Shown here: one piece after another, positions 44,222 through 55,612 of the stretch
How the letters are laid out: every line of letters begins with the position of its first letter
Position numbering within the stretch: the first letter of the stretch is position 1
Assembly (NCBI GenBank): GCA_022497145.1
Contig: MU385910.1
Location: forward strand, 124,001-188,000
Direction of reading: 5' to 3'
Length of the DNA stretch: 64,000 nucleotides
DNA from: Rostrohypoxylon terebratum
Taxonomy: Eukaryota > Ascomycota > Sordariomycetes > Xylariales > Hypoxylaceae
Made by a program: the position numbers and the translations under genes
The notes under the pieces: generated by a model
Databases searched by the model: none
The model's input: only the letters and a program-made list of their open reading frames with translations
What the model was told of the DNA's origin: nothing

Positions 44222-45997
44222 CCAACTCGAGAACTGTCGTGAAACGTTAGTGTTTGCGTCGCGATCAAAGAGTACACTGTAGGATGTTGCGATAGTTGAG
44301 CAAGATAGAAGGTAATGGTAACTTGAGGCTGACGGGCTGGTCGAAGTGGTCTATTTAAAGATTGCGTACTTGGGTACTTGGCGTCACGCCGTTCAGAAAT
44401 CGGAGAGTCGGTTACTTACTGTGGTACCGAATCGTCTAGGTGGAAGTAAAAAAATGGGAATTAGAGAGAAGAAGGGAAAATTGGGAGAGTGAGAGAGAAA
44501 AAAAAAGAGAGAATAGACCAGACGTAGCCTCGATCGCACAAGGCGCGACGAAATAAAAATCGGTAAGAGGAACTACACTCTTGGTATGAGGATGATGTAT
44601 GAAAAAAGAGGAACAGATTGTAATACCTCGACAGAGCTTGCGAAGTGGGTTGTTGTAAAGTTTCAAGGTTTAGAAAGTTCAGTCCTAAAATGGCCCTTTC
44701 AACGTTCAGCGTCGTGTTGGCAAAGTTTACACGATCCCGGGTCTTTGGGGCTTGCGCAGAAATAAAAGTGGAGAGAGAACTAGGAATTGGAAGACAGGAA
44801 GAGAAATCCAAGTGCACGGCTGGGAAAAGGCGAGTGTGGAACTCGAAAATGGTCGAAAATGGTGGGGCGGGTGTGGCTGAGAAAGTGGAAAGGTGGGAAG
44901 GTGGGTAGGGTGTCTTGTCTTGGTGGGCTGGAAAGAGCGAAAACAGCAATAACGGCAACAACAGATCACTCTCGTCTACTGACAGCCGGCAGACGACTGG
45001 TGTGCAACTGGCAGACAGTCGAGGCCGACACCGACTAATATAGTACTATGTATGTATTCATGTACCGACGAGGACATGAGGTGGAAGGTTGACCCAAAGA
45101 AACGAAGGGAACAAAAGTAAAAATTGAGAATAGGTAGAGAATGATATGTGCATACCTGTTCAGCCTTGATGATCTAACGAATTGATGAATTGTGGAAGAT
45201 ATACGAACGTATATACGACTAATGATCTAGTCGGAGTGCAGCGTACGTGATTCGCGAAGCTTGACAAGTACGCAAAGAATGTGCGAGAAAAGATTGCGAA
45301 GAATGGTATGAAAAGAATATGATTGAGAAGCGTAGGGAAACACGCAAAGAACATGCAAAGAATTGGCAGAAAGGAGAGCGTAAACAGTACCTAGAGTAAA
45401 GGTAATGAAAGTCGTGAGGTGAAGTGCATGAGTTGAGAATTATCAAAAAGGTTGACTGAAGGAAAAAAGGTAGAAAGGGAAGAAATCAGGTTAAGAAAAA
45501 CAAACGTGTGTGGTTTATCTGGTGAATCAATTTCGTCGGGTGTCGAACTACAAAATACATCCCACGATTTCGTAGCTCGAGGTACTCGTTGCCTACCCTA
45601 AGGTCCAGTGTCATGTAGTAAAATGAAAACTGTCGACAGATATGAGTCACTATAAATCATAATGCCAGCACCGACCACCCACTAGACAATCCACACCCAT
45701 ACGAGTACCTCCATGTATCTGCCTCCCATGTCCAATGTATAAAAAAATCTATACAATATGATTTGGAACCAGACACCGTGAACATGTATCCCATCACCTA
45801 CGCATCTCATGTACTTTTTTTTGACACATCAACACGATGAATGAAAATTTTCAAGTTCTTTGAGACTAAGCTCGATTCTGTTCTGATACAGAGAGGCTAC
45901 CCATGCTTAATGCTTGACGCCATCTATCTTTATACATCTTGACCACTTGCTCAACCCCACCCAGGTCCATCGGATGGTATCTTGGTGGTGAATCTAT
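44222..45997. other. 1.8 kb upstream region of the RGG-protein gene
   Basis: Purine-rich on the plus strand (many GAAAG/GGAAGG runs, 44090-45480), that is CT-rich in the sense of the gene. This resembles pyrimidine-rich promoters and leaders of long fungal genes. Open frames here are low-complexity shadows. The right end is the 3' UTR of the ATP synthase subunit f gene. Confidence 0.5.
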
Positions 45998-46685
45998 TTA
46001 GTGAGGGTTGTTCTTGTGATGGCCTATATTGCGTCAGTATTTACCATCTAGGTTATGTAGACATGTTTAGATCACTTACGCAAGTGGTAGTAGTAGGTCA
46101 TGGGGTATCCAATGACGAGGAGGAGACCAATGGCGTGAATGATAGCTAAGATGAAACCGTTAACACATATATGGCCCCTTCACATAGATAACTATAAGCC
46201 AAGATATAATAGAACAACGTACGCTTGGCAGTAGGGTTCTTTCCGAAGTGCTTGGCCTGGTATCGGCCCAGGATACCGGTGGCCTTGATTTCGGGAGCCG
46301 GTCCTCGGGGAAGTTTCTCGTAGAAGCTGACAACGCGCTTCATGCGAAGAGCATCAGGAGCAGCGCCGATAGCCTAACAATGCGCCTGTCAGCAAATTTC
46401 AATCCCCTCAATCTTCTGACATCTTTTCCGGAGTTGCCCAGAGCAAAATATTGATGCTATAAGCCAATTTGAATCCTCCCAAACACATCAAGCCATAACC
46501 CAAGGATCGTGTCAAAATGAACGGAATCGGATAGCGCGATATGAGGCAGGTTAATACATACATTCGGCGAGGCAACCTGTGGCAACAGTTAGTGACCTAT
46601 GGGTTATATATTTATACATTTGCGGGACACTACGGACCTTGGGAGGAATGAGGGTCGAGAGGGCCCTACGAGTGACGAAGCTCAT
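45998..46685 (-). CDS. ATP17: mitochondrial ATP synthase subunit f (ATP17)
   Basis: Five exons: 46685-46638, 46576-46562, 46373-46223, 46145-46080 and 46023-45998. They total 306 nt and 101 aa. Exon 2 is a 15-nt microexon encoding V-A-S-P-N, and all junctions have GT and AG borders. The protein begins with an Arg-containing presequence (M-S-F-V-T-R-R-A-L). It continues with M-K-R-V-V-S-F-Y-E-K-L-P-R-G-P, has one membrane helix near residues 72-90 (I-G-L-L-L-V-I-G-Y-P-M) and ends with a His/Asn-rich tail. Length, order and helix match subunit f of the Fo membrane sector, needed for stator assembly and dimerisation in the inner membrane. It is divergent from the NDUFS4 gene. Confidence 0.9.
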
Positions 46686-47138
46686 TGTGGCGGGTTTGGT
46701 GGCGACGAAAAAGAGATAATAAAGGAAACCAGAGATATCACAGAGGAGAACCAATTGCGACGGAGATTGGCGCAATTGTTGATCTGTGATGCGATGCTTG
46801 CTGAGGTGAATTCGACGTTGAAATGGACTCAAAAGTGGGAAGTGGTTGTTCAATTGATCAAAGTAACGAAAAGACCTCGTTTAGTGAACTTGATCCGTGC
46901 GCTTTTCCGCTTTAGCGCGGTAATTGCCGCCCTAGCCAATCAAATACCTCATATCTCGATTATCTCAACCTTCAAATCTAAAGTCGCCTTAATTCAATAT
47001 TTCCTCTCCAGCTTAATTTTTGAGATCCCTATTAATCTAATTCCGTAATTCGACGTTCTCACCCCGCCATCTCCATCCACTTGCCATTACGTACATTAGC
47101 TGGGGAGGGATTGATATATCGATATCGATCGGGACAAC
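46686..47138. promoter_or_regulatory. shared promoter of ATP17 and the NDUFS4 gene with a CCAAT box
   Basis: A 453-bp region separates the divergent start codons of an ATP synthase subunit and a complex I subunit. A CCAAT box (CCAATCA) lies at 46936-46942, near the middle. In fungi the Hap2/3/5 (HapB/C/E) complex binds CCAAT and activates respiratory genes. Coregulation of the pair is inference. Confidence 0.5.
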
Positions 47139-47907
47139 ATGGCTTCCCTTCGAACTCAAGCGGCGGCGACGTCGCTACTATGGAATGCGAGAGTAGTCCC
47201 GAGCAGACAAGCTCTAGCGATGGCCCAGAGACGATTCAAATCCGACGACTCATCAACATCCCTCGCCGAATCAGAAAAGCCCGCCCTACCCGCCGAGAAG
47301 CCGCGCAATGCTCCCGACTACGGCGTCCACATCGACAGAGCAACATCGTATGTCCCACCCACGATCCTATAAATGACGTTATCGCAAGCAAATGCGGGCT
47401 TCATATCAATATTGACGAATATATCGCAGTACATTTACCCCCATACCGAAGCAAGTAATGGATGGTAGCGAAGACCACGACATCCTCCCCGCGGCCGTAC
47501 TTTCTGGTGCACCAATTGAGCTACAAGCACGAGCTGTCCGGTAGGAAACCATTTACCCCGACCGTATCCGCAAGCAATTGTCTGACAAAGCGCATAGCAT
47601 CTACCGACCCGCCAAGCCCGCCACACAATCCGGAACCTGGGGCGCCCACCATTGGAGAATGGATTGGGATATCCTCTCTAAAGGCCACCGATGGGAGAAC
47701 CCTTTGATGGGATGGCAATCCTCCGGTGATTTCATGCAAGGTACCAAGCTCGAGTTCAAGACCAAGGAAGATGCCATCGCATTCGCCGAGAAGCAGGGCT
47801 ACGAGTACTTTGTACAAGAGCCGAACGACAGAGCTTTCACACCCAAAGCATACGCCAACAATTTCTTATACTCGCCCAAGAAGCTTAAACACATCCGAAC
47901 CAAATAG
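47139..47907 (+). CDS. complex I 21-kDa subunit, NDUFS4 homologue
   Basis: Exons 47139-47347, 47430-47540 and 47598-47907 give 209 aa; the introns are 82 and 57 nt. The N-terminus is a mitochondrial presequence (Arg/Ala/Ser-rich, no acidic residue in the first ~34). The mature part has T-F-T-P-I-P-K-Q-V-M-D-G, E-L-Q-A-R-A-V-R-I-Y-R-P, the Trp-rich W-R-M-D-W-D block, and E-F-K-T-K-E-D-A-I-A-F-A-E-K-Q-G-Y near the end, all typical of NDUFS4. The subunit lies near the NADH-oxidising module of complex I and stabilises it. Acceptor choice in intron 2 (GCATAG at 47597) is dictated by the conserved R-I-Y-R-P-A-K junction. Confidence 0.93.
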
Positions 47908-48337
47908 AAGGGATTTATCGCAACCGAGAATAGGAGCGAACGTGGGGAAAACAATCATACGGTTATGTAAATAAGCTAGACAATGGTATCTGTAACCCGA
48001 GTGCAGTACGCCTTGCTAAACGGTTCTGGTTCCCGTGACTAACTAATCCCTTAAGCCCCTTGAGTGACTCGTGCCCATGAGTGATCATAAAGCTCTTTAC
48101 AACATGCATGGCATAGACCTCTGCCAGCCCTGAACCTAAACGCCTGGTACACCTAGCAACTATTGGGGCCCATATCTGGGTATTCCTGATTCACAATAAC
48201 GCCTGCCTAGCCCTCCATAACGCCTCACCATAATATCATAATATGTCACAACTTCCTTCTCCCAGCTGTAAGCCGAATATGGACAAGGCCCGGCCGAAAT
48301 CATTAAGACTGCCGGGGAAAACCTGACCAGCGAGTCA
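47908..48337. other. convergent spacer between NDUFS4 and GID8 genes
   Basis: Facing stop codons, presumably two 3' UTRs. Nothing else is recognised. Confidence 0.6.
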
Positions 48338-49611
48338 CTAGGTCGTGATCATCGGCTCATGTCCGTTCTCTGCTCCGCCTGAATCATCGCCATCTAGACC
48401 TAGGTCAATTCGTGCTGGAAGGTCTTTCTTGCCGTCTTTACGGACGACCTCCTCGCTCCACGCTCGCATCTGGGCTAGATGTCGGAGAGCAGCATCTGTT
48501 CGCTGTGACTGCCGACGTAAAATTGCTATGTTAACCTTTTCGGCCACTTTTTGACGAAGGTTTGGCTTGAGGAGTTCGGCCAAGGAAGGGTCTAAATTGT
48601 CGTGATCAAACACGAGAAGCGACATGGTCTTCTCCAAGTCCTCTAGAAATTGCGGTGTGCGCGGAGCCTTTGGTCCCAACTGTGTTTGCGCAAACTCCAA
48701 AGCGGGTCCAATATCTCCACCAGGACGTGACTGTCGAATGAGTTCCACCAGCTGGAGGCGAAGGAGAGCAAAGTGAAGGGTCTCGTCCTCATCTAAGATC
48801 TATTCACATTGTTAGCCAATGCTAGAGGTAGCGCTGAGGACATGTGGATGTTGATATATGAACTAAGCGCTCATAAAAAAAGTGGTTGTTCCTCATCAAC
48901 GATCCGAAGATCATATGAGTGGTGCATGTAAACTCGGGTTTTAATCACAGCAAGACATTTCAAAGAAAAGATAAGAGTAGATCATAGCACTTACAGAAGG
49001 ATCGAAATCATTGAGGGCATGGATAGCGCTATCGATTTCGCCCTTGTGTATGAAGGTCTGGATCTGCTGTCGAGCGTGGATAGCACTCGAAGGCTGCTGG
49101 GGCGATAGGTTCGCTTCGCTAGAGAATTTGGCGGCAGCATTTGGGTAGCCAGCGACTGTCAGATAGTCGAGAATCAAAGCGTTAATTTCACTTAATTGGA
49201 ATCGAGTTAGCTAGTGCTTCCCCAGATTGCAGAAAGGAATAATTAGAAAACTTTTGATCAGAAAAATTAATTTGATAAAAGGTCTCCGCATGATATTCTC
49301 AGAGAGATTCCCATTGTTTTATTTGTTACATCATTACACATATTCCACGGAGGAAGTGAGGAAGCAAGAGAGAAAGGACGGATGATGAACCTACCTCTTA
49401 GAGGTCGCTACCTCCTCTACCTGTGCCGTGAAGGGATGCTTCATCGGTTTCGTCGTTGACGCGGATGAAGTCTGTTCGGGCGCCAATTAGCAATGGAGTA
49501 AATAGTATTGGTCAACAAGGGAGTATAGCGTACCATTTTGCGATCAAGCAATTCCGAAATGTACCTGGCGTGACGAAGATGATGCTCAAGCAAGATATCA
49601 CTTGACGACAT
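48338..49611 (-). CDS. GID8: GID/CTLH complex subunit GID8 (LisH-CTLH-CRA protein)
   Basis: Exons 49611-49534, 49471-49395, 49190-48995 and 48799-48338 give 270 aa with phases 0, 2 and 0. A LisH motif begins at S-E-I-N-A-L-I-L-D-Y-L near residue 52 and continues with G-Y-P-N-A-A-A-K-F. The CTLH part follows (I-H-K-G-E-I-D-S-A-I), then L-H-F-A-L-L-R-L-Q-L-V-E-L-I and the CRA region to about residue 245. The tail is acidic and Gly-rich. In yeast Gid8 scaffolds the GID ubiquitin ligase that degrades gluconeogenic enzymes when glucose returns. The first exon is the least certain part: a later ATG inside exon 2 (residue 35) could also serve. Confidence 0.9.
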
Positions 49612-50477
49612 GCCCTGCTACCCCTCTTGCCAGCTAGAGGCACGAACTGAAAGGGTAGGAAATTCAAAATAGTAATGGTGAATGAAGCAAAAGAAGCCAG
49701 GGGAAATCTATTTACTTAGGATATCCGCCACAAGGCAGACCTTTCTGAGTAGCGTTGTCGCGCATGGGAAATAAGACAGAAAAAAAAAAGAGGATGAAGG
49801 ACGGAAGGTTAAGGCAGGTTTCGGTTCGTTGAGCGTGCAGAAATGTAAAGAACTTGTGCTTAATTAATAGTGGGGTCTCGAACTAGACCCATTGCGTTAA
49901 ATGCTGGTCTGTGACTGGACCGTCGTGTGGCGCATCGGATTTGCGCCTCATTACACATTGTTACGTACGCCTCACATTGTCGTTGAGGGACGGGCGTGGT
50001 ATCTGTTATCAGCTATCAACACGCCCCAAGCTCCAACTGACCCATTCGACCTGCTAAATTCGACTCGTTCCAAAATCCACACAGTTTCTTCCTGTTCATA
50101 ATTGGTTTTAGAAGATCTGATCCTCCTTTTTTTTTCTCTTGATTTTTTTTAGTATATCTGGCTTAACTGTCTTCAATAGGTTGCTCGAATCATCTTATAT
50201 AAGAACCTTTGGCTTATTAGTGTACTAAAAAGCTAACTTAGCACCATCTTACTGGTCTCATCCCATTAGCCCCCTCAGAAGTTTCTTTATCTAGTACTGT
50301 GTGCTGTCAGCCTACGATACTCCAAAGTGGTTTAGGTGGGCACGCGACAACACTCACTTTCATTTTCTTCACTTTCAAATCTTGTAATATTCATGAGAAC
50401 GCACTGCGAGACCTTCCTTTTATACCATTTTTATTATCTTCTTATGGATGTATAAGCGGCAACCTGAATAGGTGAAC
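49612..50477. other. divergent spacer between GID8 and URK1
   Basis: About 870 bp carrying both promoters. A T-rich tract lies at 50127-50150. No gene is seen. Confidence 0.5.
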
Positions 50478-52373
50478 ATGAACACCGGTATTGGGTCGCC
50501 GGCCATTGTGGCTGATAATAATTCCGATACAATTGCCAAGAGAGCCCATTATAGCCCTCCGTGGGCTGACCTCAGTATCATTGGTATAGCAGGCAGCTCC
50601 GGTTCCGGAAAGTCGACGTTATCACATGCCATCGTTAGCAAGTTAAACTTGCCTTGGGTCGTTATCTTGTCCATGGTAAGCATGCCTATGTAATTGGAGA
50701 AAGAGGGTGACTTCTTGTCTCACTCATCATAGGACTCCTACTATAAACCGTTAGACCCTGAAAGCTCGAGGAAAGCTTTCCTGAACGAATATGATTTCGA
50801 CTCTCCCGAGGTTAGATTCATCGTATCGGGTCCCTAGTCCTCCATCCTCGTATTGATATCCTATCTTGTAGGCGATTGACTTCGATGCCTTGGTGCAGAC
50901 ACTCCGAGACTTGAAGGCAGGGTAAGGATGTTGTAGTCCCCTATGATAAGCCATCCAACGGGACGCCCACTGATGTCTGACCCATATAGTAAGCGCGCTG
51001 AAGTACCAGTATATTCCTTCGAGAAACACCAGCGCATGGAAGAGACGACCACGATATATTCCCCTCATGTTCTTGTCCTGGAAGGCATCTTCGCTTTATA
51101 CGACCAGAGAGTGATGGATTTAATGGACATGAAAGTATGTTCCTAGTTGTTGTATACCTCTTATGGCAACGCTAATCTTGCGTTAGATCTATTGTGAAGC
51201 GGATGCGGATACATGCCTCTCAAGAAGAAGTAAGGTGTAACATAGACAGTGGATGAATTGCCGTTGACCCATTCTCTAGTCCTACGAGATGTAAGAGACC
51301 GAGGCCGTACAGTAGAGGGCTGCATTAAGCAATGGTTCGGCTTCGTGAAACCAAATTATGAGAAGGTAAATCAGCATGATCTAATCTAAGATTATAGCTA
51401 ACTTTCCTGTCTCTAGTTTGTTTTACCTCAGAGAAACAATGCTGGTAGGGGATATAGTCTCATAACTCTCAACCCGTACTGCTTCTTCGTCCCGGTATTT
51501 AGACTTACTCCCTTACAGACATAATCGTGCCACGAGGAATAGAAAATCGAGTTGCGATGGGTAGGTTATGATCCACTTCCTCAGAGACGTGTGCTTATTA
51601 TCATAGCCATGGTCACTCAGTATATCGAAAGAAAGCTTGTCGAAAAGTCAACACGTCATCGCGCCGCCCTCAGGAGCTTGGAGGCTGGCTCTGATAGCGA
51701 ACCCCTTTCCGATCGAGTCATCATTCTCAAACAAACCCCTCAACTCAAAGCCATGAACACGATTATTCAGGATATTGACACTTCGAGCGAGGATTTTATA
51801 TTTTATTTTGATCGATTCTCATGTCTTCTCATCGAGGAGTACGTACAGCATGTTCCGTGGCATCTGATGTCGCTTACTGACATGTATAGGGCTTTGAACA
51901 ATGTCCACTTTCAAGAGTTAAAAGTCGAAACTCCCGCTGGTAGACTTTACAATGGACTAACACCTAAAGGCGAAGTCAGTGCCGTCATCGTTCTTCGCGG
52001 TGGCGCCTCGTTCGAGGCCGGACTGAGAAGAGTAATACCGGATGGTCGCACCGGGCGTCTCCTGATTCAGTCCAACGTCCGAACCGGAGAGCCGGAGTTG
52101 CACTATCTGAAACTCCCCAAAGACATCAGCAGACATGATAGCGTTCTACTGCTAGACGCCCAGATGTCTAGCGGAGGATCTGCGCTGATGGCTGTTCAAG
52201 TTCTCGTAGACCACGGTGTCCCGCAAGATCGCATTGTCGTCGCAACATACTCAGCAGGCTACGTAGGCGTCTATCGTCTGACGAAAGTTTTCCCAGAGAT
52301 AACCGTTGTCATTGGCAATATGGTCAATGATTTCGAAGATAGGTGGGTTGAGAAAAGATATTTCCGATGCTGA
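50478..52373 (+). CDS. URK1: uridine kinase with C-terminal uracil phosphoribosyltransferase-like domain (URK1)
   Basis: Ten exons: 50478-50675, 50733-50810, 50872-50921, 50990-51134, 51187-51229, 51280-51365, 51417-51444, 51519-51560, 51607-51838 and 51890-52373, giving 461 aa. Phases agree at all nine junctions. The kinase half has the P-loop G-I-A-G-S-S-G-S-G-K-S near residue 36, then D-S-Y-Y-K-P, V-L-V-L-E-G-I-F-A-L and R-D-V-R-D-R-G-R. The C-terminal half has V-L-R-G-G-A-S-F and the PRPP-binding-like L-L-L-D-A-Q-M-S-S-G-G. It phosphorylates uridine and cytidine in pyrimidine salvage. The C-terminus reads D-R-W-V-E-K-R-Y-F-R-C, where relatives usually have a direct R-Y-F-G-T ending. The gene is unusually intron-rich for this window. 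Confidence 0.92.
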
Positions 52374-52901
52374 GACAGACAGACGGTAGGCATAAGCCTG
52401 AATACATAGATTGCTAGAGCATCCTTCGACTGTGGGTGCTGTTATTGAGTCATTGACCGTATATATAGAACCTATATATAAGGGTATTTCTGAAATTAAA
52501 CTTCGCGGTCGATGGGATGTGGGCATGTCACCGAGGTAATAACTTAGATCATGAACCAATTCAGTGTATACGAAATCTCTCTAGGAGCTTGATTAAGTCT
52601 CGAAACAGTGTTAATTGTCCCGCTTTTGGATTCGCCAGCAGCTAGCTGTGATCGATGCCCAATCGCGAAACAGAAACATCGCTATACGACGTACGCATGT
52701 GCAATTAGGTATCGACCTATACTACGTATATGTATATATGTTTGCCAAGATGAGATTGTCTTCTTGGTTATCTGATCTGTCGCTTGACATATTAATTACA
52801 CCTACCTCCTACCTGTCACTTGACTCTACCTGTTTATATTCCACGAATCTAGATATTCGGGTTGACGCGTGCCTACCTCCGGGGTGGCTCGGAGAAACCC
52901 A
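52374..52901. other. spacer between URK1 and the hydrolase relic
   Basis: No gene is supported. Composition is AT-rich up to about 52860 and then becomes GC-rich where the relic begins. Confidence 0.5.
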
Positions 52902-53304
52902 ACCCTAGTATCCAGTTCCGGAGCATGGCACACGCCCGACTTTTTCAAGCCAACCACCTCCCTCCTACGTGAAGCGAGCTATACCTGCGACCTCGCCTCG
53001 CTCCCCAGCGTCGGCGCCGAGCTCCGCTCTCCCTTACAAATACGCCAGAACTTTGGCCCGGACGTCGCCGCTATAGTGGAAACCGTCATCAAGCGCCTAG
53101 ACTCTGGCCACGGCGTCATCCTCGTATTACACAGCTAGGTATAGCGGCCTCGTAGGCAGCGAGGTTAGGCATACGACGTGGAAGGTCATTCCGAGTACGT
53201 ATATACGCACGAGAGATGACCCGTTGTTTGATTCTATGAAGGAGCCGCCGGAGGTGCATCGGTTTGGGGCGGTGCTGGAAGTGCCGGGGGATCGCTTTTT
53301 GTGA
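52902..53304 (+). pseudogene. truncated, frameshifted alpha/beta-hydrolase gene
   Basis: The frame from 52902 reads G-A-W-H-T-P-D-F-F, L-P-S-V-G-A-E and V-I-L-V-L-H-S, the N-terminal half of fungal AB-hydrolase-1-type proteins. It stops at TAG 53136-53138. Four bases (TAGG, 53136-53139) appear inserted; after them a new frame continues Y-S-G-L-V-G-S-E, the natural continuation of the nucleophile-region motif. It then jumps to T-W-K-V-I-P-S-T-Y-I and a short tail ending at 53304. The middle ~90-100 residues that normally lie between these blocks are missing, as is an ATG. The nucleophile site itself is disrupted. High GC content sets it apart from its AT-rich flanks. Confidence 0.7.
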
Positions 53305-53744
53305 GCGCGGCGGGGGAGACTGCGGCGGCAATTAGGGGGTGATTGAGAGGAGTGTCAAGTGCGAGTAGTAAGTGAATATGTTAGGGGTTTATGAAAGGAT
53401 GCATCTCTGGCTGTTCCGCCACTCCGCTGGCTAGATCGAATTCGTTTAGAACCAGATCGATTTATACCTCCCCCGCCCTATCTTAAATAGGTAACCGATG
53501 ATATTCCCGAGCCCGCTGGCGGGACATCTCCATCTAGCTGTGTGGTGGATATGTCGGATTTCCTAAAACGGCAACTCCGCCATACGTAGCCAACCTCAAC
53601 TTTGGACCGAACTACTTACAGTATTCTTGGAGATGGGTTCTGGTATAGGTTTCTATATAATAGAACTTGAAGCATTCTGGGGACAGGTCCACAAAGCACG
53701 CGAGAGTGGATAGATAGACCAAGCCTTTCTGAAATAAGTCAAAG

Positions 53745-54805
53745 ATGTCGTTGCTTTTCCTACGTTGCAGAGTCGCCTCGCTCGGCGGACGTCGCGCCTT
53801 TGCATCCGTTGCCAATGTACGCCTCCGAAGTCTGCCTACGGTAGTAAAAGCTTCTAGCATCGAGGCTCAAAAGGGGTTCCTCGAGGATCGAAATCTGGAA
53901 AAGGCGGTGGGTGCAATGCATAGGGATGGGCTTGTGGTGGTTGAAGATGTAATTTCACACGACATCTTAGATCATCTAAATAAGAAGATGGTCGAAGACG
54001 CGCGGACGTTACAAGCCAGAGGCGAAGATGGGCCGTTCAACTATAATACGGGAAACCTACAACAGGATGCTCCTCCAGTCGCGGAGTATTTCAACCCGGC
54101 GATATTTACAAGTGGGTGCCCCTCAAATAATTCCATATATTGATTCAGCGGTGCTTACAGCCAGCAGATCCGATAGCCACGCAGATCACAACCGCCGTGC
54201 TTGGTCCTCGGCCGACATGGACGTTTTGCTCCGCTAATTCGGCGATGCCTCCGTTACCGGGTGGGGAGCCTTTGCGTCAACCGGTGCACTCAGATGCGGA
54301 CTTCCAGCATCCGGACCACCCATTCGCGCTTGTTGTCAATATCCCACTTGTTACCATGACGCCGGAGAACGGGTCCACCGAGATCTGGCTCGGGACACAA
54401 AAAGGTACCGGCGTGGACGGCCAGGAAGGCGCGCACGGCGAGCGGGCTAGCGGTCGCATACGCGAGGACCTGTTAGCCCAGCGGAAAGAAGTGTGTCCGC
54501 CGGCCCAGCCAGTTGTGAAAAAAGGCAGTATCGTGATCCGTGACCTCCGGCTCTGGCACGCAGGAATGCCGAATCTGAGCAACGAGGTACGGGTTATGCT
54601 GGCTATGATCCATTTCGCTCCTTGGTATAGGAACCCGATGCGCTTGGAGTTTTCGGAGGATATCAAGCCCGTGTTGGAGAAGCTGGAAAGCGAAGGCCGG
54701 TTGGGATTGGAGGTACCGGTTGATTGGGTGAGCAAGGAGGAAGCGCTAAAAAAGTATTTGAATAGGGGGTTTGGAAATAGTTATGATTTTAATCAGGCGC
54801 CTTAG
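53745..54805 (+). CDS. phytanoyl-CoA dioxygenase (PhyH) family protein
   Basis: Exons 53745-54111 and 54165-54805 join in phase 1 across a 53-nt intron to give 335 aa. The iron-binding residues are visible: H-S-D in Q-P-V-H-S-D-A-D near residue 172, and the distal His in R-L-W-H-A-G-M-P near 265, with a following Arg in E-V-R-V-M-L-A-M. The first ~30 residues are Arg-rich with no acidic residue and resemble a mitochondrial targeting sequence. The family uses Fe(II) and 2-oxoglutarate to hydroxylate diverse substrates; many fungal members act on secondary metabolites or small acids, so the name does not fix the substrate. The intron acceptor (GCCAG at 54164) is inferred from phase and from the T-D-P-I-A-T-Q-I continuation. 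Confidence 0.85.
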
Positions 54806-55612
54806 GCGTTACGACATCATTCCAAATACGAGAACTAAACGGTTCCGGCACAACCATCCCGCCAGCCAAATGACTTCCTGATTGGGTGGTGTTGAAGATG
54901 AAAGCAAAGGAGACACTGCAATTGGGTACACCTCATCTAGGATTCTAGTAGCTAGTAGGTAGGTACCTAGCAGTAGGTACAGTAGGTACTAAGTATTTCA
55001 TGAGTGATCTTATCACGCTTCATTATTGCATCAGCGGCGTCGATAAGAACCAATGACGTATCTAAGACTTAAGACTTAAAACTTAGGACTAGGTACTACG
55101 TACCATAGCGGGAGGCGTCGGTGCTAGGACGAGAAGGTAAGTGATGTGCATTCTATATCGGGTTAGGGTGGGATCTGAATTCTAAATAAGCATTGCGCAT
55201 CTATGTGCAGCATAAGTCTTAAGATCATGCCAAATACAAACACGTAATTTAATAGGGGATTTGCTGAGCCATGGATCGTCACATTTGATATGGTAGCTTT
55301 TCATTTTTTTCCTGCCAAGGCCAAGAAAATGGTCTGCGAGGGGGGAAAGGAGAAGGAAGTAGAGGAGTTTCGAAAAGGAAAAAGGAGGGGGAAATGCGAG
55401 AGGTAAAAAAAAAGGGAAGCAAACATTATTGTTGGAAGGAAAAGAGAAATCCGAATCTGGAACCGATGCGAATCCCGATGTGACCAATCTGACAAAGCCC
55501 CAAGGTCAGCTCCTAAAGTGAGCGGCGTGAGTGAGTGAGCCATCTCATCTCGCCAGTAAGCCAATAATCTCATCCTGTGTCGAGTGGCGTCGTACGTCGT
55601 ACATCGTCAATA
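54806..55612. other. spacer with CTAGGTA-type words
   Basis: 54940-54995 and 55060-55105 are dense in TAGGTA/CTAGTA and TAAGACTTA words. 55330-55450 is purine-rich. It holds the promoter of the carboxylesterase gene. No gene is seen. Confidence 0.5.

Noticed and set aside
44461..44961. Overlapping minus-strand frames of 94-166 codons
   Set aside because: Low-complexity Ser/Phe/Leu/Pro translation of a pyrimidine-rich leader region; no conserved block.
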